The notes: a model not told the origin generated them from the letters alone. DNA of 64,000 bases from Rhizobium leguminosarum (GCF_001652265.1 NZ_LWBS01000143.1:1-64000); one strand, 5' to 3'. Positions 45,384-55,969 are shown, numbered from the stretch's first letter. Numbers and translations are program-made.

Positions 45384-45550
45384 GGAGAAGTGGTTCCGTT
45401 TTCCAAAGCAGTTTGCCGTCCTGACGATGCATGCTAGCGCGCCAGACCAGTCTAGAAGCGCATGAGCAGGGCGCCGCGTTAACCGCTTTTAAAGTCGTGA
45501 TGGCCAATTGTTCAGGGCTGAACCTGAACTCCGAATTCAAAAAGTGACTC

Positions 45551-46750
45551 ATGAGTCGGCCGGATTACATCCCGAGTCTCGATGGCCTGCGCGGTGTCGC
45601 TGCGCTTCTGGTCGTTGGAGCCCATATTGGCCTTATCTTTCCGATCACAGCTCCGCATCTCGTGACGATGGGCGACGAAGCCGTCGGTTTGTTTTTTGCT
45701 CTCAGCGGCTTCCTGATGGCTCATCTCTACGGCGCACGGCCGGTCACGAGAGAAAACGTGCTGGATTTTCTTGTGAGCCGCTTTGCCCGCATCTATCCAG
45801 TTTACCTGGCGGCCGTCGTTCTCGTGGCGATACTGTCGAGCATGCAAAATCTGGATTTTGTTCAGCCGATCGTTAACGGCACGGATTTTGTGCGTCATAT
45901 CTTTCTCCTCGGCTCGAGTGGTGTTTTCTGGTCGATACCACCCGAGATCCAATTCTATCTGCTCTTTCCTGTCCTGTGGCTTTGCTTGGCCCAGCCGCAC
46001 CGCTATAGCGGCATGATTGTGGGCCTCACCGTGGCCGTCGTCGTGGATGGCCTGGTCGAATTGCCAGGCCCGGGAATCCTGCTCGTCTCCAAGCTCCCTT
46101 ACTTTCTGTTCGGGGCACTGGCCGGAATGATGCATTCTTACTGGAACAGCTGGATTCCATCTGCCCTCACAGGCATTTTAACGCTCATCGTTCTGGCGGT
46201 GTTTTTCACTTATCGGCATATCTTGCCCGGCTTTTCCCCGGTATTTTGGAGCCTGCAAAGTGCGGTGGCCGCGGCCGTCATTGTCGGGCTCGTCGCTCGA
46301 CAACCTCCCATCGCAGCCCGTGTCCTGGCAGCTGGGCCAGTACGGTTTTTCGGAAAGATCAGTTTTTCACTTTACCTTTTCCATGTCCCCATCATGTTCC
46401 TGGCGCGTCTGACTTTTGATGCATTGATGCCAGAACCTGCGCTCATCATGGTGACAATTTTCGTTGCGGCAGTCGGGGCATGGTTCATCCACGAGACGAT
46501 CGAGGTTCCAGGCCGACGGTGGCTGGTCCAGCTATGGCAGGATAATCGCTCGCGTCTGGTTTGGCGCGAAACTCCAGTTGGCCAAATGAACCGCGCGATC
46601 CTTGACCTGCAGGAGATCGAAAAACGCCTGCTGAGCGGGGCAACGTCAACCATGGCCGATCAACGACAAATCTCGACGACGCCCACCCCACCGGATGGAG
46701 CCGACGGCACCGTCATTCAAGATAATCGTAACGAGAAGCTTCGCGCATAA
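45551..46750 (+). CDS. Acyltransferase family 3 membrane protein
   Basis: This 399-residue integral membrane protein has about ten helices. The start YIPSLDGLRGVAALLVVGAH carries the R-x10-H core of acyltransferase-3 enzymes. ALSGFLMAHLYGARP and FLVSRFARIYPVYLA follow the family pattern, and FGKISFSLYLFHVP is near the end. A polar 60-residue cytoplasmic tail, rich in T, P and D, closes the protein and is unusual. It would modify surface or secreted glycans; the acceptor is unknown. It is less GC-rich than its neighbours, which may indicate acquisition. Confidence 0.9.
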   Translation: MSRPDYIPSLDGLRGVAALLVVGAHIGLIFPITAPHLVTMGDEAVGLFFALSGFLMAHLYGARPVTRENVLDFLVSRFARIYPVYLAAVVLVAILSSMQNLDFVQPIVNGTDFVRHIFLLGSSGVFWSIPPEIQFYLLFPVLWLCLAQPHRYSGMIVGLTVAVVVDGLVELPGPGILLVSKLPYFLFGALAGMMHSYWNSWIPSALTGILTLIVLAVFFTYRHILPGFSPVFWSLQSAVAAAVIVGLVARQPPIAARVLAAGPVRFFGKISFSLYLFHVPIMFLARLTFDALMPEPALIMVTIFVAAVGAWFIHETIEVPGRRWLVQLWQDNRSRLVWRETPVGQMNRAILDLQEIEKRLLSGATSTMADQRQISTTPTPPDGADGTVIQDNRNEKLRA

Positions 46751-46753
46751 CGC

Positions 46754-47191
46754 TTAGCTGAGTTCTTGGGCCAGTCCGATGAGAAGCCCTTCAGGCCCGC
46801 GGATGTAGCAGAGCCGATACGTGTCTTGATAGTCCACGACTTCGCCTACGAGCTGCGCGCCGCGCTTGCGCAGCCTGTCAAGCGTCTCATTGATGTCATC
46901 AACGGTGAACATGACGCGGAGGTAGCCGAGCGCGTTGACCGGGGCGTTGCGGTGATCTGCAACCACAGGCGGCGTGAGGAAGCGGGAGAGCTCGAGCCGG
47001 CTATGGCCATCCGGTGTGCGCATCATGGCAATCTCGACATGCTGATTGCCCAGTCCAGTGACACGCCCGGCCCATTCTCCTTCGATCGTGGCCCGCCCTT
47101 CGAGCTCGAGGCCGAGCTCGCGAAAGAAATCAATCGTCTCTTCGAGGTCATCGACGACGATTCCTACGTTGGCCATCCGTTTGAGCGCCAT
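46754..47191 (-). CDS. VOC-family (glyoxalase/dioxygenase-fold) protein
   Basis: This 145-residue vicinal oxygen chelate protein has two beta-alpha-beta modules. The start MANVGIVVDDLEETIDFFRELG is the classic glyoxalase-fold opening. Likely metal-binding residues are the Glu in HVEIAMM and the Glu in RLELSRF; a His in the usual first position is replaced by Val in NVGIVV. VOC proteins range from glyoxalases to antibiotic-binding proteins. The role here is unknown. ATG 47191 is chosen. The gene converges with the acyltransferase, 3 bp apart. Confidence 0.85.
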   Translation of the reverse strand: MALKRMANVGIVVDDLEETIDFFRELGLELEGRATIEGEWAGRVTGLGNQHVEIAMMRTPDGHSRLELSRFLTPPVVADHRNAPVNALGYLRVMFTVDDINETLDRLRKRGAQLVGEVVDYQDTYRLCYIRGPEGLLIGLAQELS

Positions 47192-47701
47192 CTGTCCAAT
47201 CTCCCAATCTCGCAAGGTGTCGTCTAATCTAAGAACGGACAGGTTGCTCAACCTTGCCTGGCCCTCATCCGGGGAGCCTGCATCAACGAAGGAGTTCAAC
47301 TTGCCGGGCGCTGTCCATGCCGGCCTTCATCAGTCCTGTTACATCGACTTCCGTAGGACATTGGGAGCCGGTGCAGACTGTCAAGACAAGGCAACCATTT
47401 CTTCCGCCGCATAGCCCTCGTGACCCCAGCGCTTACGCTCAGGTCGCGATCCAGTCTTTTCCTACGCATTGTCCAATGGGTTCCACGCCGATATCGGCAT
47501 AACCCCGAAAATCGGATTCGATTTTTGGTAAGGATTATGCGCAAGCTCAAGGTGCTAGAACGTCCTCGCGTGTCCTATGGGAGTCGCGGCGCTCTATCTG
47601 CAGTCCGAATGTCGCACCGGCTCCATGCGATGTCGGTGCGCCGCACGGATTCGAAACCGGCCTCGCTTAAGCTTGTATCCTCATCTTCAGAAGGCGCACC
47701 C
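47192..47701. other. 510-bp gene-free region with repeat
   Basis: Between the VOC start and sdaA I see no supported gene. The right part (47503-47575) holds a palindromic repeat; the rest is featureless to me apart from the shared promoter space of the two divergent genes. Confidence 0.5.
47503..47575. repeat. Composite repeat: CCGAAAATCG hairpin plus partial repeat A
   Basis: CCGAAAATCG-GATT-CGATTTTTGG forms a hairpin at 47505-47528. It is followed by GGTGCTAGAACGTCCTCGCG, a degraded piece of repeat family A. A relative of the first part begins right after the DUF1489 gene at 49713. Confidence 0.6.
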
Positions 47702-49105
<1,404 letters not shown>

Positions 49106-49123
49106 GTTTGTGGACGCCTGACG

Positions 49124-49168
49124 TTACGGCACCATGCGTCCTTTCAGACGCGCAAAGGACGCTCGTAA
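49124..49168. repeat. Dispersed palindromic repeat A (copy 3)
   Basis: TTACGGCACCATGCGTCCTT and GACGCGCAAAGGACGCTCGT follow the same pattern as 23935 and 30533. It lies between sdaA and the DUF1489 gene. Confidence 0.65.
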
Positions 49169-49274
49169 CACTTTGAACTGCTGCATAATTTCATCCTTAG
49201 ATCGATTCTGGTCTAAGAATAAAATTATGCTGGAGGTGCTTGACGCTCGCTGCCAAAAGGATTTCAACGGCGGC

Positions 49275-49712
49275 ATGGCATTGCATCTCATCAAACTCTG
49301 CGTCGGCGCCGACTCGATCGACGATCTGCGCGAATGGGTGGCGGAACGCTCTCTGCGCGCCATTGCCGCCGGCCTCGAGCCGCATTCGGTGCATACGACG
49401 CGCATGGCGCCGAAACGCATGGAGGAGTTGCTTGACGGCGGCTCGCTCTACTGGGTGATCAAGGGGCAGGTGCAGGCCAGGCAGAAGCTGCTCGACATCG
49501 AGACCTTCACGGACGGCGAGGGCATCTCGCGCTGCCGCCTGATGCTCGGCCCGGAGGTCATCGAGACGGCCGTGCAACCGAAACGTCCCTTCCAGGGCTG
49601 GCGTTATTACACTGAGGACGACGTGCCGCGCGACCTGACAAGCCTTGGCGCCGGCATTGCCGAAATGCCCGCTGATCTTCGCCGCGAACTCACGGACCTT
49701 GGTCTGCTCTAA
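49275..49712 (+). CDS. DUF1489-family protein
   Basis: This 145-residue soluble protein is widespread in Alphaproteobacteria, with the family pattern ALHLIKLCVGADSIDDLREWV at the start and PKRPFQGWRYYTEDDVPRDL near the end. It has no signal peptide or membrane segment. The function is unknown. ATG 49275 is chosen because the family starts there; an upstream in-frame start lies in the repeat. A terminator-like hairpin follows about 55 bp after the stop. Confidence 0.88.
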   Translation: MALHLIKLCVGADSIDDLREWVAERSLRAIAAGLEPHSVHTTRMAPKRMEELLDGGSLYWVIKGQVQARQKLLDIETFTDGEGISRCRLMLGPEVIETAVQPKRPFQGWRYYTEDDVPRDLTSLGAGIAEMPADLRRELTDLGLL

Positions 49713-49760
49713 ACCCCGAAAATCGAAGCTGACTTCCGGAAAGGTTTATGCATGGATTGA
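49713..49760. repeat. CCGAAAATCG-type repeat
   Basis: CCCCGAAAATCGAAGCTGAC followed by TTCCGGAAAGGTTTATGCAT is a relative of the element at 47503-47528. It directly abuts the DUF1489 stop codon. Confidence 0.55.
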
Positions 49761-49768
49761 AGGTGACG

Positions 49769-49789
49769 GCGTGCCCCATTCGGGCACGC
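49769..49789. terminator. Terminator hairpin between convergent genes
   Basis: An 8-bp perfect stem GCGTGCCC/GGGCACGC with a 5-nt loop lies between the DUF1489 gene and the convergent small hypothetical gene. Confidence 0.7.
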
Positions 49790-49802
49790 GGCACTCCGCA
49801 GT

Positions 49803-50078
49803 TCAGCGCAGGCGCAGCTGCACCGGCGCGCTGCCGTCGGGGGATGTCACATGCAGATGGATGCGGGCTTCGGGTTGGGAATAGCGCCAGGCGCGCGCAC
49901 CGTGGCACAGCAGCAGATTGATGAGATCCCGGGTCTTCGGAGACTTCGCCTTCGGTCGTTGCAGGCCAATCTCGGCAAGGCGCAAAGCCGCCTCGTGCAG
50001 CGGATGCAGAGATGAGCGCCCCTTGGCCGCCATGCGGCGGTCTGAAGGCATTCCTGGAAAGTTCTCATTAATCGCCAT
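49803..50078 (-). CDS. Small hypothetical protein
   Basis: This 91-residue soluble protein starts MAINENFPGMPSDRRMAAKG and contains HPLHEAALRLAEIGLQRPKAKS and RARIHLHV-like strands near the end. I recognise no family. It has no signal peptide or membrane segment. ATG 50078 is chosen since it gives a clean start; a longer version would extend into the next intergenic region. It is downstream of the carboxypeptidase gene in the opposite transcription order, sharing the minus strand. Confidence 0.55.
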   Translation of the reverse strand: MAINENFPGMPSDRRMAAKGRSSLHPLHEAALRLAEIGLQRPKAKSPKTRDLINLLLCHGARAWRYSQPEARIHLHVTSPDGSAPVQLRLR

Positions 50079-50191
50079 TGTTTTCCCCGTACGCAATACT
50101 GATCGAGTTCAAGAATGGTGGCCGGAAACGCAAACACCGATTCCGGCCGTCACCAATGCCGCCGGCCATCTTGCAGGCAGCATCGAATAGC

Positions 50192-51802
50192 TCATTGGGC
50201 AGCCGCCCAGCACTTGATGCCGGCCTTCTTCAAGGCCTTGCAGGCGTTGACGGCATCGCGCTGATCGTCGAATCCGCCAAAGCGGGCGCGGTAAAGCTGA
50301 TCACCACCAGCGGCGTAGGCGACCGCGAAGGGCCTCGCCGAGGCCAGCGCTCTACCGCCCTTGCTCTTGGCGCTCTCCAGGAGATCCATGGCCATCTGCC
50401 GGTTCGGCGAGACGCCGACCTGCACGACCCAGCCGCTGGGAGCATTGCTGGTTGAAACGGCGCCAGTCGAAATGGGTGAAGTGGGAGTGGTCGAGGCGGT
50501 GGTGACCTCATCGACCGAGGTATCGCCCTGTTCCGGCGGCATATAGGCGGGCGCCGGAGTCGGCACGGCGACCGATGCCTGCTGCTTGAAGGTCATGGTC
50601 TTGACTTTGGTCGGTGCCGGCATCGGCTGGGCTACCAGCGGATTGTCGGATTTCGACTGAGCGGTCTCGGCATAGGCAACCTCGGTCTCGGCGACCTGAT
50701 AACGCGCATCCGGCAGCGGGCCTTTGTGCGGCAGGCTGAGATCGGCAGCTGCGGCCGGAACCGGCGGCTGCGCTGCGGTGATCGTCTTTGCGACCTGCTG
50801 TTGGGCAATTTGCGGCTGAGCTTTCTGCTGGACCTTCTGCGGCTGGACCGGAGCGGGTGTCTCTATCATCGCCGGGGCAGGGGCTGCCTGTGCAATCAGC
50901 GCCGACGACCCGCCGCGGCTCGATGCCTTCGGCAGATAGGTGGCGATCAGATTGCGCATCTGGGCATCGCGGGCGGGCGTCGAGGCGCCGCCGAGCACGA
51001 CGCCGACGATCGACTTGCCGTCGACCTGCACCGAACTCACCAGATTGAAACCGGCAGCGCGCGTGTAACCAGTCTTGATGCCGTCGACGCCGCGCACCGA
51101 ACCGACCAGGCGGTTGTGGCTGCGGATCGTGCGGCTGCCGAACTTGAAGGCGCGGGTGGAGAAATAGCCGTAATATTGCGGGAAATGCTGGCGAAGGGCG
51201 ATGCCGAGGCGAGCCTGATCGCGCGCCGTCGTCATCTGCGCCGTATTCGGCAGGCCGTTGGCGTTGCGATAGGTGGTGCGCGTCATGCCAAGCGCATGCG
51301 CCTTGGCGGTCATCAGCTGGGCGAAACGATCCTCGCTGCCGCCGCCCAGCATTTCGCCGAGTGCGGTTGCGGCATCATTGGCCGACAGGGTGACGAGACC
51401 GAGAATGCCCTGCTCGACGGTGATCGTGCCGCCGGCGCGGACGCCGAGCTTGGTCGGAGCCTGGGCTGCCGCATGAGCGGAGAAGGGGACCGGCGTATCG
51501 AGGCGGATGCGGCCCTGCTCCAATGCCTCGAAGGTCATGTAGATGGTCATCATCTTGGTCAGGGAGGCGGGGTATTGCAACCGGTCGGCATTCTCGCTGT
51601 AGAGAACGTTGCCGGTCTTGGCGTCGACGACGATGCCTGCATATTTCGAATTCGCCGCTTCTGCGTCGGCATTTACCGAATCGACCAGGACGATCGTGAC
51701 GGCCACCGAAAGGATCGCCAGCAGCTTTGCCAGAAAATTGCCGGATCGGGACGATGATACGGAGGAGACTGACCTTGACACTATTCCACTCTTCTCTTGC
51801 AT
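50192..51802 (-). CDS. D-alanyl-D-alanine carboxypeptidase (S11) with C-terminal SPOR domain
   Basis: This 536-residue penicillin-binding protein of the DacA/DacC type removes the terminal D-Ala from peptidoglycan pentapeptides. A signal peptide or anchor lies at residues 20-45. The active-site motifs are SLTK (catalytic Ser), SAND (as LSANDAA) and KTG (as DGIKTGYT). A long Ala/Pro/Gln-rich linker follows, and the last about 80 residues form a SPOR domain (GWVVQVGVSPNRQMAMD), which binds denuded glycan at the division septum. The SPOR fusion points to a septal or remodelling role. Confidence 0.93.
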   Translation of the reverse strand: MQEKSGIVSRSVSSVSSSRSGNFLAKLLAILSVAVTIVLVDSVNADAEAANSKYAGIVVDAKTGNVLYSENADRLQYPASLTKMMTIYMTFEALEQGRIRLDTPVPFSAHAAAQAPTKLGVRAGGTITVEQGILGLVTLSANDAATALGEMLGGGSEDRFAQLMTAKAHALGMTRTTYRNANGLPNTAQMTTARDQARLGIALRQHFPQYYGYFSTRAFKFGSRTIRSHNRLVGSVRGVDGIKTGYTRAAGFNLVSSVQVDGKSIVGVVLGGASTPARDAQMRNLIATYLPKASSRGGSSALIAQAAPAPAMIETPAPVQPQKVQQKAQPQIAQQQVAKTITAAQPPVPAAAADLSLPHKGPLPDARYQVAETEVAYAETAQSKSDNPLVAQPMPAPTKVKTMTFKQQASVAVPTPAPAYMPPEQGDTSVDEVTTASTTPTSPISTGAVSTSNAPSGWVVQVGVSPNRQMAMDLLESAKSKGGRALASARPFAVAYAAGGDQLYRARFGGFDDQRDAVNACKALKKAGIKCWAAAQ

Positions 51803-51936
51803 TTCAGATATTTGGCATTTCAGATTTTGGCAGGAACCGCACACCTCCCGCCGCACAGCTCGTCTTCTAAAATTACCGGCTGGGCGTTACCAATCCGTTT
51901 ATGATGAATCGTTTATTTCGCTGTCCGGGGAGCATT

Positions 51937-52683
51937 TTAGGGTGTTGTCGCAGAACGGTTCACAAGACGCGTTTCCACAAAGGTGCGGATAGCGGCATCA
52001 ATATGTTCCCAGTCGTCGAGATGGCTGCTCGAAAAGCGGTAGAGAACGCTGAGATCCCTGCCGACCTTGATATCGCGCTGACAATCTCCGCTCGCCGCCT
52101 TGTCCGGGGCTGAAGGCAAAACGCAGCGCACGACGTAATCCGGCCCGCCCTCGACGGGCGCCGTCAGCAGTACCTCGTCGCCATAACCCGCATCGGCGCG
52201 AAGACGATGCAGCGTCAGGCCGTTGCGGAAGGGCTCGGCCGGTCCTTCGAGCAGATGCGAATAGATCGGTTCCAGCCGCCCGGACATGTCGCGCGACATG
52301 GTGCTCTGGGTAACCTGCAGGAAGATCAGCCCGGAGGATTGGGCGACATCGTCGAATCGAAGGCGGTTTTCCTTGCCGTAACCCTGCATCTCAGGCCAGG
52401 CGAGGTAGAGATCGACGCGTTCGGCGGCGCCTTCATGCCTCTGACTCGGAAAGCGGATGGCGTTCTCGGGGATTTTCACGTTGTCGCGGCCGATGGCCAG
52501 CATGATTTCAACCGTGCTGTCGGTGTTGCCGGCAAGCGAGATGTGCTGGCCGAACCAACGGCCGCCGATGCTGATGACAACTGTCAGGACCGCCAGGACA
52601 GCGATCGCCGCCATCGTGCGGAGGAGAAACCCCATGGAAAAAAGCGGCTGCTCGTCGGGTGCGCTGTGCGCGGCATGGCTCAT
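51937..52683 (-). CDS. Hypothetical single-pass membrane protein
   Basis: This 248-residue protein has one transmembrane helix near the N-terminus (TMAAIAVLAVLTVVISIGG) and a large periplasmic domain. The domain contains VDLYLAWPEMQGYG and a late CVLPSAPDKAASGDC with a possible disulfide. I do not recognise the family. An alternative ATG at 52722 would add 13 residues; neither start has a strong ribosome-binding site. It is transcribed in the same direction as the carboxypeptidase, 135 bp upstream of it. Confidence 0.65.
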   Translation of the reverse strand: MSHAAHSAPDEQPLFSMGFLLRTMAAIAVLAVLTVVISIGGRWFGQHISLAGNTDSTVEIMLAIGRDNVKIPENAIRFPSQRHEGAAERVDLYLAWPEMQGYGKENRLRFDDVAQSSGLIFLQVTQSTMSRDMSGRLEPIYSHLLEGPAEPFRNGLTLHRLRADAGYGDEVLLTAPVEGGPDYVVRCVLPSAPDKAASGDCQRDIKVGRDLSVLYRFSSSHLDDWEHIDAAIRTFVETRLVNRSATTP

Positions 52684-52820
52684 GGCGGTTCTTCGCGTTT
52701 CGGTCCGCCGCAGGAAGGACATGAGCCGCCGGTGCCGATGATGAATCTCATCGTCATGATCGAGCCGGCAAGGTTAATAATTCGCTAAGATGCTGGTGAG
52801 GTAAGGCTTTAAAAGAGGGC

Positions 52821-52850
52821 GAGCCGTTCCCGGGACAGCGGGAACGGCTC
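52821..52850 (-). terminator. Terminator hairpin
   Basis: A 12-bp perfect stem GAGCCGTTCCCG/CGGGAACGGCTC with a 6-nt loop is followed on the minus strand by a T-rich CTCTTTTAAAG. It probably ends the transglutaminase-like gene's transcript. Confidence 0.7.
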
Positions 52851-52909
52851 TTGGGCACCGGTCGGGGACGGGATGCGGGGACTGACCGGGCCGCAGGCTG
52901 CAGCCGGCT

Positions 52910-52959
52910 AGAACAGGATGATTTTAGGCCGGTCAGCCGAAAAATCTGAATCCTGTTCT
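52910..52959. repeat. AGAACAGGAT/ATCCTGTTCT inverted repeat
   Basis: A 10-bp perfect inverted repeat encloses a 30-bp centre with GGCC..GGTC-like pairing. It lies directly before repeat B copy 3, so two palindromic elements stand in tandem. Confidence 0.65.
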
Positions 52960-52971
52960 AATTAGATAGTT

Positions 52972-53021
52972 AGAGCATGATGTCGTCCGAAAACCGCTCA
53001 CACTTTTCGGCATCATGCTCT
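52972..53021. repeat. Dispersed palindromic repeat B (copy 3)
   Basis: AGAGCATGATGTCGTCCGAA and TTTTCGGCATCATGCTCT pair nearly perfectly around an ACCGCTCACAC centre. It is the best-preserved copy of the family, just past the stop of the transglutaminase-like gene. Confidence 0.8.
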
Positions 53022-53036
53022 ACCGGCAGGCTGTTC

Positions 53037-53642
53037 TTACTTGACGCTACCGACCGCGATAGCGCGGCCGTCCTGAAGCTTGGACCAGCGGGCCGGATCT
53101 TCGGCGGACTGGCGCTTCAAATAGGTGTATTCGGTATCCGACCACAGCAGCACCTTGTTGCGCATGTTGTCGAGGATGAAGTCGCCGTGATCGGTGCGAA
53201 CCGTCAGTACGGCATGGCCTTCGCCATTCGGCTGCAGCACGACGGTGATCAGCGTGTCGGACGGCGAGAAACCGTCGTCGATCAGCATCTTGCGCTTCAG
53301 CAGGGCGTAATCCTCGCAATCGCCGACGGTGCGCGGATAGGCCCAGTGCTCCTCGACACCGTAAATCTGCTCGTCCGTCATCGGCTGGATCGTCGAATTG
53401 ACGGTGTAGTTGACCTTGAGAATTTCCTTCCAGCGATCCTCGGTGAGGATGGCCGGTCCGGCATCGCCGCCGACTTCGACGCATTCCGTCGGATTCGCCT
53501 TGCAGAATTCGTAATGTCCGATCGGCGGGCTGGCATTGCCTGCCAGGGCCATGCTGGCGGGCATCGCCTGTCCCGAACCCGCCATGGCCATCATGATGGC
53601 TCCGGCCAGAAGGCCGCCTTTCACGATATTCGCAGTTGTCAT
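53037..53642 (-). CDS. Transglutaminase-like cysteine proteinase (BTLCP, DUF920)
   Basis: This 201-residue periplasmic protein has a signal peptide (cleavage after GQA near residue 26). The bacterial transglutaminase-like cysteine proteinase signature is present: catalytic Cys in GDCEDYALLKRK, His in EGHAVLTVRT and Asp in FILDNMRNKV. Some members process large adhesins at the cell surface (LapG-like family). No obvious adhesin or type 1 secretion gene is nearby, so the substrate is unknown. It is monocistronic with an AT-rich upstream region. Confidence 0.9.
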   Translation of the reverse strand: MTTANIVKGGLLAGAIMMAMAGSGQAMPASMALAGNASPPIGHYEFCKANPTECVEVGGDAGPAILTEDRWKEILKVNYTVNSTIQPMTDEQIYGVEEHWAYPRTVGDCEDYALLKRKMLIDDGFSPSDTLITVVLQPNGEGHAVLTVRTDHGDFILDNMRNKVLLWSDTEYTYLKRQSAEDPARWSKLQDGRAIAVGSVK

Positions 53643-54007
53643 TGCCGTCTCCCCGTAAGTTGAGGTGACAATGGCACAGACGTTTTTATCTCACGGAAAA
53701 TTACGTAATAGAATTAAAGGCTTAGTTGATTCAAATGCCGATAAAACTTGGCTAAAAACAAACTTGAATGCGACTAAAATTCGATGCGGATTTGTCTCGA
53801 ATTCGATTAAAATTGTAATCCACGCAACAAGGCTTTCGCCCGTGAAAAGGTTGCGTTGCCGTCCTCATGTTAAGGATTTTCGTTGAGCCGGGTAAATTCC
53901 GGCGGCCGGCCGGCGACGTGTGGTCGACCGTCGACGCCGCCGGAATCGACCGATGCGGCCGGTTCAGAAGCGGAATATCGCTCGGATCGCCGATCCTGGC
54001 GAAGAAA
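53643..54007. other. Gene-free AT-rich region
   Basis: No gene is supported here. Positions about 53690-53830 are clearly AT-rich compared with the surroundings. A stem of ATTCCGGCGG (53896-53905) and CCGCCGGAAT (53937-53946) could end the proline iminopeptidase transcript. The AT-rich part probably holds the BTLCP promoter. Confidence 0.45.
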
Positions 54008-54982
54008 TTATTTTTGAGGAAAATCGCGAAATCGATCGGTGGCGGCGACAATCGCCGCGCTCATATTGGGATTTGCGATGGAATGGGTAGCGTGCGCAAG
54101 GATGCTGAGCTCGCTTTGCGGCCAGGCGCGGGCGAGTTCCCAGGCAGTGACGAGCGGCGCCTCGATGTCGAACCTTCCCTGCAACAGGATGCCGGGGATG
54201 CCGGTGAGCCGCGTGGCATTCTTCAAAAGTTGGGCGTCCTCCAGCCAGGCGCCGTTGCTGAAGTAGTGGGTGATGATGCGGGCGCGCGTCAGCAAATAGG
54301 ACGGATCGCCCCAGCGGCGCGGCCGGCCTTGGGGATCGGCGAGCAGAATCGAGGCCGCCTCCCAATCATGCCAGTCGCGCGCCGCCTTGAGGCGCGTCTC
54401 CGGGTCCGGATCGTTGAGGAGGCGATGATAGGCGGCAACCATGTCGTCATCTCGTCCCTGCGTGCCTACGGGAATCGCCTGGCGGAATCGGTGCCACTCT
54501 TCCGGAAAGAGCGGTGCCATGCCGCGATAGAGCCAGTCGATTTCCGAACGCCGGGTGGTGGTCACGCCTGACAGGACGATCGCCGCGACGCGGTCCGGAT
54601 GGGTTTCGGCATAGGCCAGCGCCAGCGTCGAACCCCAGGAATTGCCGAAGAGGAGCCAGGTGTCGATGTCGAGCCAGTACCGCAGCCGTTCGATATCGGC
54701 GACGAGATACCAGGTGGTGTTGAGGGAGAGATCGGTTTCGGGATCCGCAGCGCTCGGCAGGCTGCGGCCGCAATGGCGCTGATCGAACAGAATGATTCGG
54801 TAGGCATCGGGATCGAAATAGCGCCGCGCCGTGGTCGAACAGCCGGAGCCAGGGCCGCCATGCAGCACCAGTGCCGGGCGGCCCGCCGGATTGCCGCAGG
54901 CCTCCCAATAGATCAGATTGCCGTCGCCCGTATCGAGCAGGCCGTGATCATAGGGTTCGATTTCGGGATAGAGAGCTGACAT
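54008..54982 (-). CDS. pip: Proline iminopeptidase
   Basis: This 324-residue cytoplasmic serine peptidase of family S33 releases N-terminal proline. The oxyanion motif HGGPGSG and the nucleophile elbow GNSWGSTLAL are present. The family-specific block FDQRHCGRSLPSA lies between them. The acid-base residues are in QGRFDIEAP (Asp) and LAHATHSI (His). ATG 54982 matches the family start MSALYPEIEPYDHG. It is a single gene flanked by gene-free regions on both sides. Confidence 0.93.
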   Translation of the reverse strand: MSALYPEIEPYDHGLLDTGDGNLIYWEACGNPAGRPALVLHGGPGSGCSTTARRYFDPDAYRIILFDQRHCGRSLPSAADPETDLSLNTTWYLVADIERLRYWLDIDTWLLFGNSWGSTLALAYAETHPDRVAAIVLSGVTTTRRSEIDWLYRGMAPLFPEEWHRFRQAIPVGTQGRDDDMVAAYHRLLNDPDPETRLKAARDWHDWEAASILLADPQGRPRRWGDPSYLLTRARIITHYFSNGAWLEDAQLLKNATRLTGIPGILLQGRFDIEAPLVTAWELARAWPQSELSILAHATHSIANPNMSAAIVAATDRFRDFPQK

Positions 54983-55357
54983 CCGTGCGCCTGCGGTCGA
55001 AGTGGACCTTATCCATCATATCGCTGACCAAGGGACGACCGGCAAGCGCGGGGCACTCCCCGACGCAAAATCACCGCACATTTTGCGCAACCCTATTGGG
55101 TGCAGATCGGTGTCGCAGCTTGTTCCACTCATAATGTTATCTGCCGACTGGGTGGAACGACTTGCGACAGGATTTCGTGCCTGCTTTCCAAAGCCAGATT
55201 CGTTGCCGCTTGCAATTCTCTTGCCGTGAGGTGCAGGCTTTTCAACACGACCTGACCGGGTGTGCATCGGACCTGGCAATCGCGTTCGGTGGAGGTCGGT
55301 CGAAAATTGAGCCCCGCCGCGGAATCCCCGGCAAGGCAGCGCTATTTTCAGCAGCCG
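54983..55357. other. 375-bp gene-free region
   Basis: No supported gene is seen between the PilZ stop and the pip start. It holds pip promoter space; I recognise no repeat, RNA or hairpin with confidence. Confidence 0.45.
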
Positions 55358-55969
55358 TTAAAGGAATTCGCGCAGCGTCTCGCGGGACTGGATCGACAGG
55401 AATTCGATTGCCACACCTTCGACGAAGTGGCGCACGACGCGACCGCGCATGTTGCCGAGGCGCACCGCCGTTCCGATCGAAGGGCGCATCTCGACGTCGA
55501 CGGCAGCGCCCGACAGCGAAAGGTCCATGATGCGGCAGGAATAACGCGTGCCGTCCTCGAGCGTCAGGTCGGTCTTCGTGTCGCGTGGCGTCAGACGGTC
55601 ATGGCGGCGATCTTCCGGCAGGCCGAGTTCGTGCTTGTTGGCAAGCCAGGTGAGCTGGGCTGCGAGCTTCTCGCGTTTCCGGTCGGTGGCGTTGATCGAC
55701 ATGGTGAAGCCGCGGCCATCGATCGTCTGGACATAACCTTCGACGCGGCCGAGATGGTCGATATAGGCGACGACGCGTTCGTTGGCGCGCGGCCGGCCGG
55801 GGCAGGTGACGTACATGTCGCCAGGCGACATGTCGATCACCATGCATTCGAATTCCTCGTAGTTCGCAAGCATCAGCCGGCCCTGCATGTTGATGGGCAC
55901 GCGCTGAAAAACGCCCTGTTCAGGGCGCGGCGCAGGTCGTTGCGTCTGAGCTGGCTGGAACGAGTGCAT
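55358..55969 (-). CDS. PilZ-domain protein (two PilZ domains)
   Basis: This 203-residue cytoplasmic protein appears to have two PilZ-like beta barrels. The first has QRVPINMQGRLML and DMSPGDMYVT around residues 24-60. The second has DRRHDRLTPRDTK, DLSLSGAAVDVE and GRVVRHFVEGVAIEF after residue 120. PilZ domains bind cyclic di-GMP through RxxxR and DxSxxG motifs; the second copy keeps these best (RRHDR and DLSLSG). It probably links c-di-GMP to motility or polysaccharide output. A PAS protein gene lies just upstream. Confidence 0.85.
   Translation of the reverse strand: MHSFQPAQTQRPAPRPEQGVFQRVPINMQGRLMLANYEEFECMVIDMSPGDMYVTCPGRPRANERVVAYIDHLGRVEGYVQTIDGRGFTMSINATDRKREKLAAQLTWLANKHELGLPEDRRHDRLTPRDTKTDLTLEDGTRYSCRIMDLSLSGAAVDVEMRPSIGTAVRLGNMRGRVVRHFVEGVAIEFLSIQSRETLREFL

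Noticed and set aside
51803..51936. Possible small gene between the carboxypeptidase and the membrane protein genes
   Set aside because: Only short frames with no ribosome-binding site; treated as promoter space.
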